64,000 nt of DNA from Pseudarcicella hirudinis (GTDB lineage: Bacteria > Bacteroidota > Bacteroidia > Cytophagales > Spirosomataceae), in assembly GCF_900115665.1 (NCBI RefSeq), contig NZ_FOXH01000013.1, positions 123,838 to 187,837 on the forward strand, written 5' to 3'. Positions 45,417 to 54,639 of the stretch are shown here, in pieces (within the stretch, counting starts at the first letter, position 1; each line of letters opens with the position of its first letter). The position numbers were made by a program, and so were the translations under genes. Under the pieces are notes generated by a model, which was given only the letters and a program-made list of their open reading frames with translations, did no database searches and had not been told where the DNA came from.

Positions 45417-46403
45417 TTAAAGCTCGTTAATTTTAATTTTCATTCCGTTACTATTTGTTAGTAACTGGTTTGCATTTGTGTACAAATAATTATAATCTCT
45501 GTATCCGTTTTCCTGATCAATCGTAATTGGTTGACCTGTATTGGTAAGAATATTGACACCAGCATGATTTTGAAGGAAATTCCAATCAAGGTTACTTCCG
45601 ACCTGAACGCACCTAACTGTTAATAAGCCAAATACTTCAGATGGTGTTATATAAACATCTGTTACCTGGAAACCGTCTTTTACAAAAAATGTCCTAAGAG
45701 CATCATGTCTGTATGTGATGGTTCGTAATCCTTCTTTTGCAAATAGTTTTGAAAGTGAATTAATCCGTGTTTGAAAGGCATTTAAATCACTTTCAACAAT
45801 CAAACATTTTAGGGTTATTTCTCTAAAAGTTCTTTTTGTAATCTGATACCCTTCACTGCTATACGCTGTAAACTGTTGTGATTTTGTAGCAGGTAAATTA
45901 TACCTTCCGTCAATTTCCAAAATATTTAATCCAAGCGTTTGAAAACTGATACCATCTATGCCATATAGTGTACCATCTGAAGCAGGAATATTTCCAACAA
46001 TTGAAACTGAAGGCTGACGAAATAAAATCTCTATTTTAGCCAAACCACGATTGTAGTATTCTGCTTTTATTTCATCTTTCAGATAGACATCATAATTACC
46101 ATAATCCGTTTCAAGCGTAATCAGTGAATTAAATTGTATAGCATCATAAAACTGATATAATCTCCTTAATAAATCGTTTTCAAATTCATGAGCCATGAGG
46201 GCGGTCAATTTAATATCACGCCCCCCAAACCTTATTTCGTCCGAGCGGACGTATGGCTCAATTCCGTTTTCATCTTGCCATTCATGATAAGTCTTCCCAA
46301 TCCTCGCAGGCATATCAAAACACCCTTGCAATGCTATGTTACCATTTCCATTTTGGATTGGAATTATTCCATAGGTGCTTAAGTCTATACCTCCTAAAAT
46401 CAT
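45417..46403 (-). CDS. Distal-tail-like phage protein
   Basis: 328 residues without signal or membrane segments; beta-rich. An N-terminal start (MILGGIDLSTYGIIPIQ) and repeated two-half organisation (about 1-165 and 165-300; KAEYYNRGLAKIEILFRQ, TKRTFREITLKCLIVESDL) suit distal tail (Dit) proteins. It sits directly after the tape measure gene (1 base) and before the fibre and hub genes, which is the usual place of Dit. The assignment rests mainly on gene order. Confidence 0.55.
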   Translation of the reverse strand: MILGGIDLSTYGIIPIQNGNGNIALQGCFDMPARIGKTYHEWQDENGIEPYVRSDEIRFGGRDIKLTALMAHEFENDLLRRLYQFYDAIQFNSLITLETDYGNYDVYLKDEIKAEYYNRGLAKIEILFRQPSVSIVGNIPASDGTLYGIDGISFQTLGLNILEIDGRYNLPATKSQQFTAYSSEGYQITKRTFREITLKCLIVESDLNAFQTRINSLSKLFAKEGLRTITYRHDALRTFFVKDGFQVTDVYITPSEVFGLLTVRCVQVGSNLDWNFLQNHAGVNILTNTGQPITIDQENGYRDYNYLYTNANQLLTNSNGMKIKINEL

Positions 46404-46404
46404 A

Positions 46405-49400
46405 TCACCAACCGTTATTGTATGCAGAGTTAGACTGCTTTGTATTAGAATTTATTGATTGTAACTCAGTGACAACTTTCTTAACCTCATTTACTGTATT
46501 AGCAGTATTTTGCTGTATGTCAAGCAGGTAAGTAGCCTGCTGACGAATTACCACTAAACTATCTGTTCCAACTCCGAATATTTTCTTTGTTATATCGTAC
46601 TGACTTCTAAACAAACCCGCTAACTCGTTTCCAGTCGCTTCAGTAATACTTCTTTGTATTTGTCCTGACAATCCGGAAGAACCTGAACCACCTGTAGGAC
46701 TTGTAGAAGGACTCGTAACAAGGTTTAAGCCTGTGATCTGTTGTAAAGCAGCAAATTGATCATTTGCACCACTTACAAGAGCATTGAATAACACCTTCAA
46801 ATTTGCAATTTTCGAAGCATCCAAGTTACCTTCTGCTGTTGCCTTCGTGAACTCAGTATAGAACTTGTCCATTGCTTCAGCAAGTACCTTATTTTTGAAT
46901 ATGGATAAGGCTGCATCCTGCATTGTTTTTTCAAAAAAGTCGGCAAGGTCTTGAACTCCTGTTTTGCCTTGTTTAAACATTTCTAACAAACTGTCTGTTA
47001 GATTATCGCTGGTAGTTCCTGTGAATAGCTCAGCTAATTGTTTCCGTAAATCTTCAAGTTGCTTTTGTGCATCATATCCTTTTTGTTCAAGTTCTACAAG
47101 CCTTTCAACTGTATCCTTTTCCCAGCCAATCAATTTACCTTCTAAAAGGAGCTTCTTTAAGTCTTCAAAGTTTTTACCAAACAGTGAAGCATAGACATTT
47201 CTTGTTCCAGTTTCAAACCACAAAAAATTATCCTTCAGCACTTGTGAAATATACAAACCACCTTGAATCTTTTTATACAGTTCATCATACTCTTTCTGAT
47301 ATGCCTGCGTCTGCTCTGACAATACTTTATATTCTGCAATTACACTCCTGTATTTTGTTGTGTTAGATTTAGCTTCCAGTACCTGCCTTGCATACAATGC
47401 CTCCTGGTACTTCCTTTCACCCTCTAAAATACCCTGATAGAACTTTTGATATTGTGCATTAGCTTCTCCAAATAAACCTACGATTCCACCAATTGCGCTT
47501 AATGCTCCTGTTATTCCGCCTATTATATTTCCTGATGCAAAACCTGCAATAGACTGAGCAGCAGCAGCACCAATACCCACCAAACGAGACAAATCAGATA
47601 ATGACTTACCAAGCTCCTGATTAAATTGTCCTACTTCATTTGATAGTCCTGAAAATGCACCAGATAAACTACCCAGGTCACTGGCTAAACCTTTAGCAAT
47701 TTCTTCCGTAGTACCTTTTAGATACTCGAAATTTTTAGCAATCTTATCAGACCAGGTTACTTTACCATCACCATTAGTGTCAATCTCTTTTATCCTTGTT
47801 TTTATTTCAAGAAGTGCTTTAACAATCCGTTTTCTCTCACTCTCAGAAACGATACTTTGACCAAACTGATCAGTTTGCCCGATCTCAAGTATTAAGTCTC
47901 TGTAACGGCTTTTAAGCTCATCTAAGTTTGATTGTTCAACACCAACTTTTAACTTAACTTCTAAGCCGGATAATTCAGCTTCTAGTTTTTTAGCTAACTC
48001 AGTTGGAAGTCCAGAACCTTGCTTTAGCAATTCTCTGATAACTTCAATCTGAGCTTTCGCCTGTATCCTGGTTAACTCTACGGTATCAATAGCAAGTTTC
48101 TTATAAATGGCAGTTTTTTGCAAAGCTTCGTCTTTTGCCGATTCAATAGCTTTCTGCTTTTCTTCATTAAGAACTTCTAAGCGTTCAGAAGTTAAAGCAC
48201 CTTTGTCAGATAGAGACTTCCTTTTCTGCTGATATTCTCTATCAATTTGTATTAATCTATCTGCGTAAGTCTTTGCAGACTCTATAGCATTTTTGTATAT
48301 ATCATCATCTGCTTTCTGCTTTTCATTAGTTGCAGTCTGAAGCGTTTTAGTTAGATATTCAAGTCTTTCTTTTTCACCCCCGGTTAGCGTCTCAGCTTGC
48401 TTACCTGAAAGCTTTTCATATTCCTGCTGTACAATTTGCAGATATGACTTATTAATATTTAGTTCTTTGGAGAATCTTTCATTTGCAGCCTGATCACCAA
48501 AATCCTTTTTAAAAGTTTCATAATTTGAGTAAATATTTTTCTGCTGTTCTAAGCTAATCTTTAGCTTTTCAGTATCCTGACGGTATTTCAAATCAGATAT
48601 GGCAGATTCTTTTGTAGCATCCAATCCGGAGCCATCGACTTTAATTTTGTTCTGAGGATTTTTGTTGAATTTTTCAACCTCAGTACTAATTTTTTGGAAA
48701 CGATCTCTGAGAGCCTGTAACTGTTCATCATCTTTACTTAGTCGTTTGCGGCTGTATTCTTGTTCAATTTCATAAACTTGACGTTGAAGACTTTCAGCAG
48801 CTTTGACATATGAATCATTTTTAGTTTCTTTTGTTAAATTTTTCCCAAGCACACCGCCCATTTTTGCCGCTTCAGCAGCTGCTTTGTCTTGCAAGCTTTT
48901 TGCTACTTGTTCAAGATTTTTCCTTTCTTTTTCAAGTGCCTCTACTGCATTTTCCCTATTTTTCTTAGCAGTTTCTTCATAGGCTTTTTTATACAATTCC
49001 TGATTTTTGTAATCCCCAGCCGTCAAGGCATTGAGAATTTTATTGCCTATCCCTACTGTTTCTTCTGGTTTTTTTAGATTCTCTTTTTCAGCCAGTAGAG
49101 CTTTTGTTGCCGCTTCCTCCAATGCTTTGTTTGCAGCAGCTTTATACAGAGTCATTTTAATATATTCGTCTGCATTATTTGCAAGTCCTTTCTCTACTTC
49201 AGCCAGATTTTTAACCTGTCCAGCTACTGCACCAATACTTTTATTATATTCTTCTACGACGGCTTTTTTATCGTATAGCCCTGTCTTTGCCAATTCAAGA
49301 TTAATACGTAGTGAACTGACATTCTTAACAGCCTGTGAATATTCAGAACCTTCAGAAAGAGAATCTGAAAGAGCTTTATTAAACTTTTCAGTTTCAGATA

Positions 49401-50091
49401 ATTTTTCTTTGAGAATGTCAAGTTTTGATATAAAATTGATTAATGGTTCTAACCCAAACGCAAGTAGTCCAGCAACCCCAATACCCGGCAAAATATTAGC
49501 TACCTTATATAACCCGCTCCAAAGCTTACCAACTACATTTTGATTTTTTTCAATTGCATTTCCAAGTGCATCAAAACCTACTTTTCCAACATTATTTACC
49601 CGTTGAATTTCTGCTTGTGTCTGCTGAAGCTTTAAATTATACTTTGATATAATTTCCGGATTATTGGAGGTGAGAGACATATTTGCATACAGCTCTGCTA
49701 CCTTTTGTAATTTTTGCAGTTTACCAATTGGCTTTTCAACTTCATTGGCAATTTTATTACCTAAATCATCAAAACCCTGTTTTCCGATTACTGCTAACCT
49801 GGCCAATTGTTTTTCATATTCTTGAATTTTAGCATTTGCAAGCTCTATTGTCGTTTCATTTGTAGCTGTCTGAGCTATCTTTTGAGCTTCAGACAGCTTT
49901 CGTTTTAGACCTTCTACAAGTCCTTCTGTTTGCTGAGGATTAAAAGCATTTGAAAGATTGTCAGAAATACGCTTACCCGCTAACTCAGCGGTATCGGATA
50001 CACCTTTTATTTCATTCTTAACTTGTGCTGTAGCAGTTTTCACTTCAGCAGAATTAATAAAAAAGTTTATATCTAAGTCTAAATCATTCAT
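46405..50091 (-). CDS. Phage tail tape measure protein
   Basis: 1228 residues, largely helical and coiled coil (about 1-770), with a central hydrophobic glycine/alanine-rich stretch (about 800-880; IGAAAAQSIAGFASGNIIGG) that is typical of tape measure proteins. Its length sets tail length, which suggests a long flexible or contractile tail of about 180 nm by the usual 0.15 nm per residue. An EF-hand-like loop DTNGDGKVTWSD occurs near residue 767. The start overlaps the previous gene (ATGA), and two small chaperone-like ORFs lie ahead, as expected. Confidence 0.85.
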   Translation of the reverse strand: MNDLDLDINFFINSAEVKTATAQVKNEIKGVSDTAELAGKRISDNLSNAFNPQQTEGLVEGLKRKLSEAQKIAQTATNETTIELANAKIQEYEKQLARLAVIGKQGFDDLGNKIANEVEKPIGKLQKLQKVAELYANMSLTSNNPEIISKYNLKLQQTQAEIQRVNNVGKVGFDALGNAIEKNQNVVGKLWSGLYKVANILPGIGVAGLLAFGLEPLINFISKLDILKEKLSETEKFNKALSDSLSEGSEYSQAVKNVSSLRINLELAKTGLYDKKAVVEEYNKSIGAVAGQVKNLAEVEKGLANNADEYIKMTLYKAAANKALEEAATKALLAEKENLKKPEETVGIGNKILNALTAGDYKNQELYKKAYEETAKKNRENAVEALEKERKNLEQVAKSLQDKAAAEAAKMGGVLGKNLTKETKNDSYVKAAESLQRQVYEIEQEYSRKRLSKDDEQLQALRDRFQKISTEVEKFNKNPQNKIKVDGSGLDATKESAISDLKYRQDTEKLKISLEQQKNIYSNYETFKKDFGDQAANERFSKELNINKSYLQIVQQEYEKLSGKQAETLTGGEKERLEYLTKTLQTATNEKQKADDDIYKNAIESAKTYADRLIQIDREYQQKRKSLSDKGALTSERLEVLNEEKQKAIESAKDEALQKTAIYKKLAIDTVELTRIQAKAQIEVIRELLKQGSGLPTELAKKLEAELSGLEVKLKVGVEQSNLDELKSRYRDLILEIGQTDQFGQSIVSESERKRIVKALLEIKTRIKEIDTNGDGKVTWSDKIAKNFEYLKGTTEEIAKGLASDLGSLSGAFSGLSNEVGQFNQELGKSLSDLSRLVGIGAAAAQSIAGFASGNIIGGITGALSAIGGIVGLFGEANAQYQKFYQGILEGERKYQEALYARQVLEAKSNTTKYRSVIAEYKVLSEQTQAYQKEYDELYKKIQGGLYISQVLKDNFLWFETGTRNVYASLFGKNFEDLKKLLLEGKLIGWEKDTVERLVELEQKGYDAQKQLEDLRKQLAELFTGTTSDNLTDSLLEMFKQGKTGVQDLADFFEKTMQDAALSIFKNKVLAEAMDKFYTEFTKATAEGNLDASKIANLKVLFNALVSGANDQFAALQQITGLNLVTSPSTSPTGGSGSSGLSGQIQRSITEATGNELAGLFRSQYDITKKIFGVGTDSLVVIRQQATYLLDIQQNTANTVNEVKKVVTELQSINSNTKQSNSAYNNGW

Positions 50092-50279
50092 CTGTTTTTC
50101 AACCTTTCAAATAGTTGTTTGCCACTTACATTTACTTTAACACTTGATTTTTTAACTGTACGTGGAGAATCTGCCAACAACATTGTAATTGCTACCCAAC
50201 TCCTTTTATAAAAAATCTCATTCCAGGACATCCCCGTTTTTTCCATAATATGATATAAAACCCCGAACAGGCTATTCAT
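50088..50279 (-). CDS. Small tail gene, possible -1 frameshift extension of the preceding ORF
   Basis: 63 residues from the ATG at 50279 (MNSLFGVLYHIMEKTGMSW). The same frame stays open upstream, overlapping the end of the gene at 50291-50761, back to a TGA near 50404, and reads a coherent helical sequence (GFYEYYQIHEEFQDSG). This is the -1 frame relative to the preceding ORF. The layout resembles the G/GT tail assembly chaperones of siphophages, but no canonical slippery heptamer is visible, so independent translation is also possible. Confidence 0.6.
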   Translation of the reverse strand: MNSLFGVLYHIMEKTGMSWNEIFYKRSWVAITMLLADSPRTVKKSSVKVNVSGKQLFERLKNR

Positions 50280-50290
50280 TCCTACTGATA

Positions 50291-50761
50291 TTAACTCCTG
50301 TTCTTTGCTTGACCCAGAATCCTGAAACTCCTCATGAATCTGGTAATATTCATAAAATCCGATGAACCACCGAACACTATTAACATTTCGACCATCCCTA
50401 AAACTTGTTCAGCAGATCTATTTCTCATTAACCATTTTGCGATTATTTTATGCAATGCTTTTGATAAGTAGAAATTTCTAAACATACAGATAGCAAGCAT
50501 TCTACAAAATGTTTCTAAGTGTTTTGCTAAAAGTCCTGTAGATTCTGCGATTGTAGGATTTTCTAGTTCATTGTCAGAAATTCCAGTTTCAGACAGATAT
50601 TTTGACATTAACACAAGTTGAGAACAAGAAGGTTGATAAATTTTTGGCTTCCAAAGCCAAAGAAAAAGGGGCGGCTTAATATTTAAAGCTACCCCTTCTC
50701 TTAATAACGTCTTAGCAGCTTTTACTTCTACGTTCATTATGTCGTTGCTGGTTGAGTCCAT
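50291..50761 (-). CDS. Putative tail assembly chaperone (G-like)
   Basis: 156 residues, helical, soluble; no family is recognised from sequence alone. It lies between the tail tube gene and the tape measure gene, where siphophages encode the chaperone that coats the tape measure. It overlaps the tail tube gene by 25 bases. The product ends with a basic tail (RILGQAKNRS) while an alternative frame continues; see the next gene. Confidence 0.55.
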   Translation of the reverse strand: MDSTSNDIMNVEVKAAKTLLREGVALNIKPPLFLWLWKPKIYQPSCSQLVLMSKYLSETGISDNELENPTIAESTGLLAKHLETFCRMLAICMFRNFYLSKALHKIIAKWLMRNRSAEQVLGMVEMLIVFGGSSDFMNITRFMRSFRILGQAKNRS

Positions 50762-51246
50762 TTATAATCAGGAACACTTACAAATCCCGTATCTGTTACC
50801 TCTACTTCACAAGCCAAGTGCATAATTTGGTTATCGGCCATCTGGAAATTTTTCGCAACCGTCCAACTACCACGTGGCACTTCGAATATCAGGTTGTCTA
50901 AGGTAGTAACCCTTAGGGCAAAAATCTTTTCAGTAGGTAAAGTTTTCGCCTTGTTAAAGGTTTTAACACCGTTCACAGTCGTCACCGTTCCGCCTAACAA
51001 TTTTGCCATCATTTCGACTGAAACGTCTATTACGCTAAACGTAATAATGTCTTGACCAGGCGTGATACCAATTTTTACAGGAGAAGGGCTGCCAACCTTA
51101 AAAAACTTGTTTTTTGTCGGTGCCGACTCGTTCAGATAAACAGTATCTTTCAATACTGCGATCTGTGAATAATTAGTTGTTGTTCCATCAGTCGTACTAA
51201 AGTCTCCAATCTCTACTTTTGCACAACCTACGCTGTAAATTTCCAT
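50737..51246 (-). CDS. Major tail tube protein (probable)
   Basis: 169 residues, beta-rich, beginning MEIYSVGCAKVEIGDFS with FEVPRGSWTVAKNFQM later. Length, composition and position (before the chaperone and tape measure genes) fit a tail tube subunit that forms stacked hexameric rings. No sequence signature is decisive. Confidence 0.6.
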   Translation of the reverse strand: MEIYSVGCAKVEIGDFSTTDGTTTNYSQIAVLKDTVYLNESAPTKNKFFKVGSPSPVKIGITPGQDIITFSVIDVSVEMMAKLLGGTVTTVNGVKTFNKAKTLPTEKIFALRVTTLDNLIFEVPRGSWTVAKNFQMADNQIMHLACEVEVTDTGFVSVPDYKWTQPATT

Positions 51247-51297
51247 AATTTATTTTTTAAAATTGTTTAACTATAAGGTTTGCAGAGACTTTATCAA

Positions 51298-51573
51298 TTA
51301 GCTGTTACCTTCAGTGTCATTTTCGCTTTCTTGCTCCTGATCAGGTACATCCACTAAACCGGACTTGCCACCTTTTTTAACAGGTTTCGAAGCTTTTGTG
51401 CTGGGGGTTCTTTCAACCCAAAGAACCTCCTTGTCTTCTAAAGTTTTTGCGTGATTTTTGGCATCATTTTCATTTGATTTTGTGAAAGCCTGATTATCTG
51501 AGGTTACAAAAAAACCTGATTCCTTAGGATATTGATTGAAAATAATATTCAATACTTCTTTTCTTTCCGACAT
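51298..51573 (-). CDS. Small acidic/charged phage protein of unknown function
   Basis: 91 residues with a Lys/Glu-rich, probably disordered C-terminal half (SKPVKKGGKSGLVDVPDQ then a Glu-rich tail). No domain is recognised. It lies between the tail tube gene and the lysis group and is likely a structural accessory or tail completion factor. Confidence 0.5.
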   Translation of the reverse strand: MSERKEVLNIIFNQYPKESGFFVTSDNQAFTKSNENDAKNHAKTLEDKEVLWVERTPSTKASKPVKKGGKSGLVDVPDQEQESENDTEGNS

Positions 51574-51606
51574 TTTAAACGTGTTTTAAATAAGATTTGA
51601 AATTGA

Positions 51607-52272
51607 TTAAAATTGAATGATTTGATATGATAAGCCTACACCGATGGTAGGAGTGAACTTTTGTACTGGATCATAACGATACCCGGCAAATAGACCTACT
51701 CCGAGCCGTTTTTTCCTTTCAGGTTCAAGGCTGAATCTCTGAACTGAGTAAATGTGTGCATTCGGGTCAGCAATTGAAATATCCCGGAAGGTTCGTTTTC
51801 CGGTCAGCCAATTGCCTTTTGTATATTTCACATCAATCAACTCTACATTGTAAGAATACTGAAGTGTTCTGGTATTGGTATTTAGCCTTGCAGTTAACCA
51901 TTTGTTTTCATACACATAGTTAACTGAATCCCGAATGGCTACTTTGACAGTATCTGAAACTACCGCCCTAACCCTTGTCAATTCTTCCAGCTGTGAAATT
52001 TTCAGCTTTAGTTTATTGACTAATGTATCTGCAAAACCCTGACTTGCAATCTGTTTTTCAGCGTCAGTTTTTACTAACACTTCTTTATATACGACATGCT
52101 CTACTGAATCGACTTTTATCTTGTACCTGGTCTGAATTGCATTACCATTTACGGAAGCTATCGTTTCAATTCGTTTCTGTTGTCTGTAACTGTTACTAAA
52201 TTGTTTGTAGTTGAAATACAAGCTTATCAACAATAGCAAACAGGTAGTAAAAGCGAAAATTTGTAGTCTCAT
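51607..52272 (-). CDS. Membrane-anchored coiled-coil protein of the lysis group, spanin candidate
   Basis: 221 residues with an N-terminal membrane helix (IFAFTTCLLLLISLYF), a charged helical stretch (about 25-110), and a beta-rich end (RLGVGLFAGYRYDP, GVGLSYQIIQF). It overlaps the lipoprotein gene by 4 bases. The pair (inner-membrane anchored plus lipoprotein) next to an endolysin suggests an i-spanin/o-spanin pair, but the beta-rich end is not usual for Rz. Confidence 0.5.
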   Translation of the reverse strand: MRLQIFAFTTCLLLLISLYFNYKQFSNSYRQQKRIETIASVNGNAIQTRYKIKVDSVEHVVYKEVLVKTDAEKQIASQGFADTLVNKLKLKISQLEELTRVRAVVSDTVKVAIRDSVNYVYENKWLTARLNTNTRTLQYSYNVELIDVKYTKGNWLTGKRTFRDISIADPNAHIYSVQRFSLEPERKKRLGVGLFAGYRYDPVQKFTPTIGVGLSYQIIQF

Positions 52273-52685
52273 TGGCTGGCATATGAGTATCTTGCTTCAT
52301 ACTCTAAGCGTAACTTTTTATTCCTACTGTAGAGATTCTGTATTTTCCTTATCTCAGCTTCATTAGAATCAATTGCAATTTTCATTTTCCGATTCTGTTC
52401 AGAAAGCTGATTTGCAAGCAGCCTGTTTTCAATCAATACCGCCTTATATCCGGTTACACATGTATCACAGACACCAAACGAATTTTGATTTACCTGTTCA
52501 ATTTCTTCACGTAGCTTTTTGATTTGCAGTACCTTTTTAACATGCTGAGCAATATCAGTAGTTTTTACAGCTGAAGGATGCTTTTTTACAACCTGAGTCT
52601 TTTCCTTTACCTCGGGAGTTGACAAACAGCCTATCACAAATAACAAAGCAAAAATGAATGCAAATTCTTTAAACATATTTTTCAT
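52269..52685 (-). CDS. Phage lipoprotein with coiled coil, spanin or lysis accessory
   Basis: 138 residues from the ATG at 52685, which begins the signal FAFIFALLFVIGC (Cys about 18); the upstream start at 52730 would hide it. Two helices (QHVKKVLQIKKLREEIEQV; LLANQLSEQNRKMKIAI) flank a CDTC pair. An outer-membrane lipoprotein with coiled coil beside an endolysin fits an o-spanin. It overlaps the endolysin gene by 17 bases and the next gene by 4. Confidence 0.55.
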   Translation of the reverse strand: MKNMFKEFAFIFALLFVIGCLSTPEVKEKTQVVKKHPSAVKTTDIAQHVKKVLQIKKLREEIEQVNQNSFGVCDTCVTGYKAVLIENRLLANQLSEQNRKMKIAIDSNEAEIRKIQNLYSRNKKLRLEYEARYSYASQ

Positions 52686-53289
52686 GGAGATGAATTTTTT
52701 TGAGGTTAACGATTCGATTAATCCAGCCACGTAGGAACTTTCTTTGACTGCCTACGCCAATTTTTTTGTAATAAGAAGCTCTGTAATTGTAAATTTTTGT
52801 ATATAACTTTTTGCTATTTGCCTGATTGATTTTTTTTACTGTTTCAGAGCCTAATACACCATCTCTTTTTGCTCCTACTAATCCCTGAATTGCTTTTAAA
52901 TGTATATTCCCTCGTCCTGGTCCACAATTCACAAGAATGTCTGTAATTACTTCAGCAACTGCCTGATTTTTAATTTCATGAGCTTTAGCCTGCTTCCAAT
53001 ACATAAATTTATATATCGGCTTAATGTCTTTTTGTGTTGTCATTGAAAGATCAACACTTGTTAATTTGCCATCCCGGTTTTTATCACATACAAGGGCAAT
53101 TGATTTATTACAGGCAATCCGGTAAGTTTGAAATGTTACTCCGAACTTTGTTGCGCCACCACGATCATATTGCACAATTGTAAATAAGATACCTTCAGCT
53201 TTTAACAAATGAGGGAAATACTTTTCAAAATCGGCTGCTTTAGAGGTATTACATATAAATACAATTAGAAATAACAATAAACGCTTCAT
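52669..53289 (-). CDS. Phage endolysin with signal peptide (GH108-type muramidase)
   Basis: 206 residues. A signal peptide (LLLFLIVFICNTSKA) is followed by a GH108 N-acetylmuramidase-type domain with FPHLLKAEG (catalytic Glu expected here), YDRGGATKFGVT and a C-terminal peptidoglycan-binding part (IQGLVGAKRDGVLGSETVKK). The signal means it can be exported by Sec and does not require a classical holin pore; no holin is evident nearby. Confidence 0.75.
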   Translation of the reverse strand: MKRLLLFLIVFICNTSKAADFEKYFPHLLKAEGILFTIVQYDRGGATKFGVTFQTYRIACNKSIALVCDKNRDGKLTSVDLSMTTQKDIKPIYKFMYWKQAKAHEIKNQAVAEVITDILVNCGPGRGNIHLKAIQGLVGAKRDGVLGSETVKKINQANSKKLYTKIYNYRASYYKKIGVGSQRKFLRGWINRIVNLKKIHLHEKYV

Positions 53290-53343
53290 AAGGGTTTGTT
53301 TAAGTGGAGCGTTGCCAATCGCTCCACTGTTAAATGATTGTTT

Positions 53344-53577
53344 TTACTGAGATGCTTTTTCAAAATTAAGATAGTAGTAATCACCTCTTTTAAAGAACTC
53401 GGCGCCTTTAGTTCCCTTACATACATTTAGTGTAAGGTGACCCGCCGGAGTAGATTTTGAATAGTCTGCATTTTCACCATCCGTTCCATATACTACGCTA
53501 AAGGAAACAGCAAGCGAATCTTTAAAATGACCAATCTCTACGATTGAATTACATTGAAATTTTGCTTTGACCGACAT
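53344..53577 (-). CDS. Small phage protein of unknown function
   Basis: 77 residues, beta-rich (SLAVSFSVVYGTDGENADYS), no signal or membrane segment. Lies between the endolysin and major capsid genes. It could be a capsid decoration or head-tail accessory protein; nothing in the sequence decides this. Confidence 0.5.
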   Translation of the reverse strand: MSVKAKFQCNSIVEIGHFKDSLAVSFSVVYGTDGENADYSKSTPAGHLTLNVCKGTKGAEFFKRGDYYYLNFEKASQ

Positions 53578-53661
53578 GATAAATTTGATTAAAATGGGAG
53601 TGATTAAGCATCAAACACTCCCGGTTAGACTTCGTCTCAGTATGCTTTTTTATGGTTTACA

Positions 53662-54597
53662 TTATGCTTTGTTGATGCTGAGAATTGCAGCACAATGTTG
53701 CACACGCATGTTGACTGCAAGAAAATAGTGCCTGTAAGCAAGCGTATTCACTTGATTTTTTGCATCCAACTCAGAAGGCGTATAATACTGTTTTGTTTTC
53801 CCTGTTTTCTTGCCAATATTTTTAACTACGAAAACAAACGATGCCTGGTATTGTCCAGCTGAAGGGGAAGCCCCAAACGCAAGTTTAGTTTTTGTACTGC
53901 TATTAAAATATGGATTCTGAGCATAACGGAAAATCTCAAAGCCAAGAATGCGAGGTGCTGGCTTACCTTCCGTATAGTTTACCAGTTGATCACCAAAATT
54001 CTTCCTGTCCAATAGCAGGTCATTCCAATGATCATCACACAAAATCAATCGCCTTCCCTCAGCTGGCATTTTCGGATTAGCCGAGTCACATGCTGCCTTT
54101 AAATTTACCAATGCTTCATACGAAGCCTTTAAGCGTTCCCCGGAAGCTTCAGTTCCAACGCCAGTCACTAAAATAACAGGTGTAGCAGCAGTATTTGCAG
54201 CAGGTGCAATTGCGTGAGCTGCTTTTATGAATTTCTTTACCAAAATCGCTTCAGTGTGAGAATTTGTCGCAGAGTCAATTCTGTTGTATGAAGCTCCCAT
54301 TGCCTGATCGTCTGTAATTGTCGTAGGCAAAGATGAGAATTTATCAAGTGAAATTGTTGTCTCAGAATCCGTATAAGCTTGTAATGCCAGCGGATATGTA
54401 GTATTATTCACCAGTACGTCTGGCGAAAAATCCGTATTAGAAATATGGATAATATTTGCTTCAGTGGCAGTTCCAGAACCTACCTCAATTACGGTTGTGT
54501 CAAGCTCAGGGATACCATCTAACCAGGGTGCATTTGCGGCATCGTTGATATTTCGCTCAACTCTTGCTTGCCACATTTCAGGATAATTTGCAGGCAT
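53662..54597 (-). CDS. Major capsid protein
   Basis: 311 residues with an extended N-arm (PANYPEMWQARVERNINDAA) and a mixed alpha/beta body (VILVTGVGTEASGERL, RRLILCDDHWNDLLLDRKNF, LGFEIFRYAQNPYF), ending with a short tail. Length, position directly after the protease/scaffold gene and fold-like pattern fit an HK97-fold capsid subunit. The gap to the protease gene (43 bases) is usual. Confidence 0.72.
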   Translation of the reverse strand: MPANYPEMWQARVERNINDAANAPWLDGIPELDTTVIEVGSGTATEANIIHISNTDFSPDVLVNNTTYPLALQAYTDSETTISLDKFSSLPTTITDDQAMGASYNRIDSATNSHTEAILVKKFIKAAHAIAPAANTAATPVILVTGVGTEASGERLKASYEALVNLKAACDSANPKMPAEGRRLILCDDHWNDLLLDRKNFGDQLVNYTEGKPAPRILGFEIFRYAQNPYFNSSTKTKLAFGASPSAGQYQASFVFVVKNIGKKTGKTKQYYTPSELDAKNQVNTLAYRHYFLAVNMRVQHCAAILSINKA

Positions 54598-54639
54598 GTA
54601 TTTTTTAAATTTAAGGTGATAAGATTTTTTTTATGAGTA

